Positions 56,951 to 64,000 of a stretch of 64,000 nt of DNA are shown one piece after another. The stretch comes from Chamaecyparis obtusa (lineage: Eukaryota; Streptophyta; Pinopsida; Cupressales; Cupressaceae). The position numbers and the translations under genes are program-made. The stretch covers positions 293,729 to 357,728 of the forward strand of contig BSBK01003558.1 in the NCBI GenBank assembly GCA_027943335.1. Reading direction: 5' to 3'. The first letter of the stretch is position 1, and each line of letters starts with the position of its first letter. The notes beneath the pieces were generated by a model. That model was given only the letters and a program-made list of their open reading frames with translations, made no database searches and was not told the origin of the DNA.

Positions 56951-59040
56951 GCATAAAGAAAAAAAATAGAAGATAGCATTTTTTGCATTGCATCATACAG
57001 ATTGTTGTTATAAAAAAAGGTTCAAGACATTTTGAGAGAAACATTATCTTTATTGAATGTAAAGTGTACATGTTGTCTCACACAAGTCGTTAGACAGACT
57101 AATTTCTTTCTTATTCAATACAAATTAAAAGGAATTTGTATTTGAATAAGAAAATGTGCATGTAGGAAGGTAACCAATCATTGCCTGTATGACTGGTTTG
57201 AAGTTGTCTTGTTTCCTGTCTGATGTGTTTGTCTTTCCAACTCCATAGCTCGTTAGTGCTCCCTGTTTCTGCATAGGTCATAAGAAATGAGTTAGATCAA
57301 AAGATCTAAGCAATGAAAAGTTACTAGCTCTACATATCTTTTACCTATGCAAATACAAACTAGTTTCAATATGTATTAAACAAGGAATAAATCCATCAGA
57401 GATCATTTGAAAAAATGTCCATCTATTTTCTAGCTGGTTTTCTTAATATAGTTATAGATGTCATCCATGTAGCACGTGGAGTTAAATGTGTCTCCCACAA
57501 GAGTAGAGCCCAGCATGCTACATGATAGAAAAACAACTACATTAAGATAGTGGCATCAAGCTGGTATACAATGAGATAAAGTAAAAGTATGGTCCATTTA
57601 TTGAGTATAATGTTGCTGGTGTTTCAAAAGGAGTTGTCATAAAATTAGCATTTAATATTTCAAGACAACAATGAGCTTAAAATGATAGAAATATATGTTG
57701 TTACAAAAATCAGATATACTCATGCATCAATTAGCAGTATGATATTATTCAGCTTTGGAAGCAATTTCAAGAGAGCAATACAATTTGTAGAAGTCATAAT
57801 GTTTACTTCAAGTATGGATAGTGAGTAAAATCTAAACAACTAGTTTTTCTTTCATTATAAGTGTGCATCATGTAAAGAAGTTGTTCAAGTTTCAAGTTAT
57901 GGGGATCATATATAGCCATGGAAATAATTTAAAAGCTTGAAAAATCCTCAACATGCTTTTAAATTTTCCAAAAAATGCCCAGATGCTAGCATACAAAAAA
58001 TAGAATAGAATAGAGCAGCTATGGAGAATACAAAATAAAGGCTTCAGATTTGTATGTGAATGTTCATGGCCGCTCAGTATAAAAGAAAAAGAGGAAAGAA
58101 CATTTTCAAAAATTTATAGCTGAAAGCTAACAACATCAAACTCTTCATTTGAGCCAGCATATTAAAAATTAGTTTCTTCCTTAAAAATCAGAGATATTTT
58201 TCATATATTTCTCTTCAGCATAGTTTGAACAAGAAGATTTGAGTATGGAAGCAAGAAAGCTTTACAAATTTTAAAGTTGGATCACAGTTTGCAGTCAAAT
58301 TCTTCAACACATAAATGGTGTTTCAAGGATGAAATCACAATAAAAATGAGCCACATTTTTATTTGCTGCTGAGTCAAAAAACCCAGTCATAAAAATCTGA
58401 TCTTTAGTCAAATATGCAAAGTTTTGAAGCCACATGAAAAGCCATGAATGCAATCATTTTAAAAGATGTGAAGAGTGTTTTTCTCCTTCACATTCTTCAT
58501 GAAATACCCAAAAAATAATGGCTACAGTCCATTTTTAGCAAATAAGTCTTCATTTATGCTGTGAAGTTTCAGATTTAACAAAAGAAAAAGAAATGCATTT
58601 CCAAATTTTTAAAGTCAGCTATGAAGTACAAAAGAAAACATGAAAGATGAAGGAAGCTTACTATAATCCTTCAAAATATGCAACAAATGGCTCAAGATCT
58701 CCATGAAATCTTCAAGAAAGCTTCACAAAAGAGCTTCATGGAGGCTCTAAGAAAGATTGCAGACAAGGAGCAGCAAAAGATTTCTTCAAATCCTCATTCA
58801 TGGCTGGAAAACAACAATAAAACTCCAAGAGAAGGAAGGGAAGCTTTCAAACTTGCATCTTCTCCCTTATTCATGGTGTGAGCAGCAAAGATGCAACAAA
58901 AGCAACAAAAAATTGCAGTCCAAACCCTCTTCTTCCATGGCAGCTGGAGTTTTCTTCATTCCCAGCCAAGCAAAATGAACAAATGAACAAATGTAGACTT
59001 TAGGTTTTGAAAATGCCTTAAGGCATTTGTCACATGAGCA
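56951..59040. other. Gene-free stretch
   Basis: I see no supportable coding region. On the minus strand, TTCAATAAAGATAATG near 57040-57058 could be a poly(A) signal of a decayed LTR. An 18-bp perfect palindrome AAATGCCTTAAGGCATTT lies at 59011-59028. Short ORFs near 58680-58980 have no recognisable domain. Confidence 0.4.
57107..57153. repeat. 20-bp inverted repeat (hairpin)
   Basis: Arm 57107-57126 and arm 57133-57153 are reverse complements except for one extra T, with loop AAAAGG. It could be a tiny foldback element or chance in AT-rich DNA. Confidence 0.5.
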
Positions 59041-60779
59041 AGGAAACAAAGGCTCTTTGCCTTATGTTTTAATTTTTAATACTCCAAAAACTCACACCAT
59101 GTATTGGCAAATTGAAACAAATTAAAGTTTCATGTAAGTGATTAATTTTTATCACTTTTCTCTAAAAACTCCATAGTCATAAATTTGAAAATAGAGTTTA
59201 TTAATAAAAATGATATTTTACAAATCATTTTTATTAATATAGTTCAAATTAAAATATGAACTTAGATTTTTAATAAGGTAAAAATAAATTTTTTTTATTT
59301 TTTGCACATTTTAATAATTTTTAATAATTCATTTATTTTATTATTTTAACAAATATTATTAAATTAATAATGTTATTAAGTGATTTTAATTATCGCTCAA
59401 ATAAATATTATTAATATAATTAATATTTATGAAAGTAATCAATTATAAATTAATTATTAATTATTATTAATATATTAAATATTAAATATTTTATAATTCA
59501 TTTATTTAATAAATATCTTTGATATTAATTAAATAAATAGATAATAATTGTTATAATGCAAAAAATAAGATTTTTATTTCATCTTTTAAAAATCTAAGCA
59601 GATATTTTTGAAAAGGTGTGACTAAGTGCTGAGTCATGAGATGAGGATAAAATTTTATAAGTAGAGATATTACTTTTCAGATATTTTGAAATCTTTTGAG
59701 AAGCTAGGGTTGGGCTAGAAATTTTTATAAGTGTGGATTTGAGACTCATTTGTAGGGGAGTTCTAGTTTTATGCAGAGGTAGCTTTTGGAGTGATTTTTT
59801 TTTAGTCCTTCATGGTGGTCACTTGCAGATTGCTTGTAACTCAATTTTGTGAGAGTGTTACTATGTTACCTTTGAAGCTTTAATAAAGAATAATTTGGAA
59901 GCCATTATTGAGTTCATTTTGTTGTATGTAAGTTTATGATTTTGATGTTACTTTTTGTGATTCATTCTTGAATCCTTGAAGTTAATGTCCCAGTTTTTAG
60001 CATCTGCAAAAATGAATATTTGATACCCACATAGGTTGTAAGTTGTGATTCAAGTTTTCATATCAGATTGTTAATTGTGAATGTTCTTATTCCTATTAAT
60101 AGTTGAATTGAGGTCAATTCTTCTTATATTATATCTAAGTATTCAGATTTCAATATTGTGCCAATATCAAACTAATTTTAGGAAGGTTTCATTGTGTCTA
60201 ATTAGTACCATTTCTCATCTTTAGATTCAGTGCATCACCTTAAGTTTTCCCTTTTCTTATTTTTAGTATTCAGATTTCATGCAAGAAAATCCTTCTATCA
60301 CTTTTCCAGCAAAAGTATTAGTTTTAGGTGGTTTTAGATGAGATATCATATAGGAGCTGGCCTAAAATCTGGAGATTGTTTCCAGCTATAGGTTACCCAC
60401 AACCTTGGAGTGTTTCCATGTTTTTCCAAAAGGTTAAGTTTAGGCAAGCTTAACAGGGTGCAATTTTGAGAGATAACATGTACAAGTCTAGTTATAGGCT
60501 TCCAACAAAGACAAAAATGAAAAATTATCAAAAGACCAAAATGGACCTTCTTCGTAAATGCTGGCACCAAAAACTTGGTCAAGGGTGTTTGGGGTGCCTT
60601 TGTCAGGTAGTTAGGAGAATTTAGGGCATCCTAGTTCTAGGTTAAGGGCTTTTGGAACAATCTTAACGTTCTAGAAATAGTTAAAATTTGGTAGGAATTA
60701 GGTACAAGCTCATAAGATCCCAAATTCAATCTCTAATGTTCAGAAACTCATCTAGTAGTTCAAGGACTAAAGAACACAT
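59041..60779 (+). other. AT-rich DNA followed by LTR- or leader-like sequence
   Basis: 59100-59600 is extremely AT-rich, like the upstream zone of the edge LTR at 1-689. A TATA-like TTTTATAAGTAGAG near 59650, AATAAAG at about 59883 and a conversational leader-like stretch to 60779 suggest a decayed plus-strand gypsy LTR and its leader. No ORF with a known domain. Borders not determined. Confidence 0.3.
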
Positions 60780-62944
60780 AGTTATACTAAGAGAGGGGAG
60801 GGTTGAACAAGTATAACAACTATTTTTACCAATTTAAAACTTTATCCATCATAGTAGCATCAATTACTAAATTTAACAATCATGCACATGAGAATACAAT
60901 AACACATTATTTTATGTGAAAATCCAAATGAAATAAAACCGTGAAAAAGAATTCTTTTATATTTTTCTCCTTTTAAAATACTTGTGGGCACCAACCTACT
61001 AGAGGAACCAACCCCTATATTTATGAGAACCAATCCACTGGAAACACCAACTCCCACTTCTAAATAATAGACACCAACCCTAACATTCAATTTATGAGTA
61101 CTAACTCACAAGAGAAACTAACCTCTTGATGTGAATTCCACCTTGTCAATGTTGCTTCTACAACAAATAATAGATAATCTCCTTTTATATTATTCTTTTC
61201 CCACTTTCTTTAGAATGATCTCTATGTGTGTTCTATTCTTGTTGCTTCTTTCTTATATTTTCCTTGACCAATCTCCCTCATCTTATAAAATTTGATCCAT
61301 TATTCCATGCTTCTCAAACATGCTTATATACGATACTCTTATATTGCTCCTCACATAGATGTCTACTCTAGAATCTTGTATAAGTTTAATAATGTTCCCT
61401 TCCCTTATATTTTCTTCTAACTTCAAATTGCCATGCTTTTATATTCTCTATCGCCTACATGAAGAGAGGCAAGTCATCCAAATTGAGACGACTTTCCAAG
61501 AGTGTTGACTTAATTAACAAGTTAGACAATATTTAATTATTGTTTCTTTTCATCTAAACACCACCTTTCATATAATGAATTGTTGTTCATTTATTATTAT
61601 TTCTTTCAGTTGATAAGTCGACCAGGATTCATTTGCTTTTTGTTTACAAAATCATTCGAGACCCTTAATAATTAAAGGAAGTCAGCTCTCTCCATGTTAG
61701 TTGTTAGTGTCCTACTCCTCCTGTATCTTGTCATCTAAACTACCATGGGGAATGAATGAAACATAGATTTGACAAAGACCATTGCAATTATTTGATATCT
61801 TTACAATATGATATTCTTGTCTCATATACAAAGGCTATTACCAACGATGCTTTTTGTACTCCCAACAATGCTTACCCATTTATTGTATTTGTTGTTAATC
61901 GCTCCAACTCATTATTTTTAATTACTACACAATAATTCATCCTTATATCTCTTTCTTTTGGCGATAATACTTCTAAAAATTGTGGTCGGCCATTTTTAGT
62001 GAAAATGCAAGCATATCAATTGATGCTAATTAAAAATATATCACGAATTTAATCACTTCTCTTCCTTAAATACTTGCTGCATATTTTATTAGACATATAT
62101 TTCTTGAATTAATGTGTGGTCGTGCAAGGAAGTCAGCCATATGATATTGTAGTTATTAATATATTCAAGTGTCATAAATGAAGTTGGTGCTATTTAATAA
62201 TGAAGTCGTCCAGGGATAAAGTCAGCAATATAAAGAACCCTAGTCACTGTTCATTAATAAAGTCTCCAATATTGTAACCATTAAGGCAGTCGCTTTATTA
62301 TTGTCTTGACATCATAATGAATTGGTTTCTCCACTAGTTGATCATTGCCATCTTAATCGTATAAGTTTCATTGCAGCATTATAAATTGATGTTCATTGTA
62401 TTGTCGTTGCTCTCCTTGTTAGCCCCTTAACATGGCAATTTTGTTATATACTAATCATTGTTATTATTATAGCTGCTACCTTTCTTTATTGCTCTTTGTC
62501 TTCAATCAAAGTCACTGCACATATTCACTTCCATCGGTGCTCTTTATAATTCCTGTGCTTTATAATATGCATATATATCTACTTTATATATCAGTTGCTG
62601 TTCTTTATATTCAAAACATTTTATCCAAAAATATTATTTCCTCTTTAATATATTATTACTCCATTGTATGAATACTTATATACATGTCTTCACAGATACA
62701 ATCAAGATATGTTAGCTTTAATGTTTTCTTTGTATTGGCCATCAATAAAATCAGCTAGCTTAACCATATGTCTTCAAACATCTCTAGATTACAAATAAAT
62801 CCAGTCTTCTATCTTCAAACCTTGCTCCTTGACATTAGTGACAATCAAACTAACAATATCATTTATACATCTTCTTGACATGACTTTGATATTAACGACA
62901 ACTTCATCTTCGTACCTTTGACATCAATGATAATGTTTCTAACA
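60780..62944 (-). repeat. 3' LTR of a minus-strand Ty1/copia element
   Basis: On the plus strand it begins near GTTATACTAAGAGAGGGGAGG (the G-rich motif found at copia LTR ends here) and ends TTTCTAACA at 62944, where a minus-strand polypurine tract follows. It is about 2.2 kb. Only one LTR is in the window. The left border is approximate because its terminal TG is mutated. Confidence 0.6.
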
Positions 62945-62966
62945 ATCTCCCCCTTTTCATTGATGG
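62945..62966 (-). promoter_or_regulatory. Polypurine tract of the right-edge copia
   Basis: The minus strand reads CATCAATGAAAAGGGGGAGAT before the LTR start TGTTAGAAAC. It is nearly the same tract as that of LARD-cop. Confidence 0.7.
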
Positions 62967-64000
62967 TAACATAAATCTTCCAACTTCTTTCCGACTCTCC
63001 CCTTTTCTATGTCTCCCTCTTTGACATTAATGAAAAAGAGATGTTCATGAAAAGACCTATCCATAACTAGATCGTGATACCAAAACACTCTTATCCATTG
63101 TAACAAGAATATACTACTCCCCATGTAAAGGATTCTCTAGTTCTCCCCCTATCAAGAATTCTTTAATGGTACCCCTTGGTCTAATATTCCTCATTGTTTT
63201 GCTTCTTATATAGTTGATCAAATAATTTGCGTGATTTTCTTGAGTTTCACAAGCTGAAAATTTAGTTCAGCTCTTCACTTTCTTATGTATTCTCACCTCT
63301 TCTTTCTCTATCCTTGGTTGCTAGATGAAGATCAACAATTTGTATCTTTGTGAGAGTCTTCTCCATCTCAACAATTTCTGGTTGCCTCAACTAAATTATT
63401 GTCCTTCTATTCTTTGATATCGTCTTGTGTGGGAATTAGTTATTTCTCTCAAATGATATCTCCTTTTTCTTCAAAATCTCCAATCTCTTCATGTGCATGG
63501 GTGAAGAGTATGAAGTTTTTGATTATTTAAGGATCTTGGATACACATATACCAATTTCTATTAGTTTTCCTTGTATTCTACTCTATATGCTTTAAATTTT
63601 CATTTCAAGATTCATGATTCTCTTGACATCAATACAATCATTCTTCCTTTAACGTATAACTATCCATTATATTTATGATGAAGAAATGTTGATCATATTT
63701 CCATTCATGTCCTCTAAGGTATCAATGCATTAATAGAAACATGTTTTCATATCTTCAAATGCTATGATGAAAGGTTAAAGCTTTCAACTTCATGGAGACA
63801 CTTGTGAATACTAGGTTCATGTGTTATTAAAGATCTTAAGCATATTTTGTAGTCCTCTATTACATCTTGACTCTTCTTTTTATTCATTTAAATGTAGCAA
63901 CAATATTTATTTTATAAGAACAAGCTCTCATGTCAAAGACTTTCCATCTTTAATAGTTTTTAAAAATCTAATCCTATCAAATATTACATAATGTATTCAA
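62967..64000 (-). mobile_element. Internal 3' spacer of the right-edge copia, runs off the window
   Basis: Pyrimidine-rich plus strand with repeated CTCCCCCTTTT.GACAT strings, typical of the spacer between pol and the 3' LTR in plant copia elements. No coding domain is visible up to the window end. Confidence 0.45.

Noticed and set aside
58678..58978. Two overlapping plus-strand ORFs of 67 and 73 codons near 58.7-59.0 kb
   Set aside because: Short, overlapping in different frames, no domain, no matching splice or promoter context, and an AT-rich repeat-like setting.
59011..59028. 18-bp perfect palindrome AAATGCCTTAAGGCATTT as an operator or element end
   Set aside because: No second copy, no flanking duplication and no gene nearby. 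Kept only as a note within the gene-free stretch.

Overview
The window looks like gene-poor, repeat-dense nuclear DNA of a seed plant with a large genome. The evidence is the AT-rich sequence, LTR retrotransposons of both Ty1/copia and Ty3/gypsy type with plant-like primer sites, a chromodomain in two gypsy elements, and the absence of any recognisable host gene. A gymnosperm would fit, but the sequence alone does not prove it. I saw no rRNA, tRNA, CRISPR array or bacterial-type operon.

Almost everything between 1704 and 55995 is one nest of retrotransposons, which can be taken apart by target-site duplications (TSDs). The outer element is a minus-strand Ty3/gypsy chromovirus ('gypsy-A', LTRs 1704-2403 and 55242-55995, TSD GTATC/ATATC). 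Without its insertions it would be about 6.06 kb. Four insertions break it: (i) a huge Tat-like gypsy element 'C' at 4060-33913 (TSD AATAT/AGTAT) in the RNase H region; (ii) a 5'-truncated LINE at 33943-34330; (iii) a plus-strand Ty1/copia element 'copia-B' at 35689-43353, flanked by an odd 292-bp duplication; (iv) a 10.0-kb non-autonomous element 'LARD-A' at 43831-53848 (TSD GTATT) in the protease region.

Element C was itself invaded. Its 5' LTR (4060-11434) holds a 335-bp TRIM (5754-6088) and a gutted minus-strand copia (6732-9088). Its internal region holds a 7.3-kb minus-strand, pol-less copia-type element 'LARD-cop' (13316-20628, TSD CTTAT). Its 3' LTR (24934-33913) holds a second chromovirus 'gypsy-B' (27817-32228). 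Without these insertions, C is about 15.4 kb with LTRs of about 4.6 kb. Each LTR carries the same decayed open reading frame of about 1,010-1,050 codons, of unknown function, ending at the same stop codon. This is the most unusual feature of the window.

The flanks are less clear. Bases 1-689 are the beginning of a minus-strand gypsy-type LTR. Bases 690-1703 and 56001-56249 may be the two halves of an older copia LTR into which gypsy-A jumped. Bases 56250-60779 contain LTR-like promoter and poly(A) signals and AT-rich DNA but no gene. Bases 60780-62944 are a minus-strand copia 3' LTR whose internal region runs to the window end.

All coding regions are decayed by stops and frameshifts. What 'works together' here is historical: autonomous gypsy and copia elements supply reverse transcriptase and integrase, and at least two non-autonomous families (LARD-A and LARD-cop) keep only termini, primer sites and family-specific ORFs.
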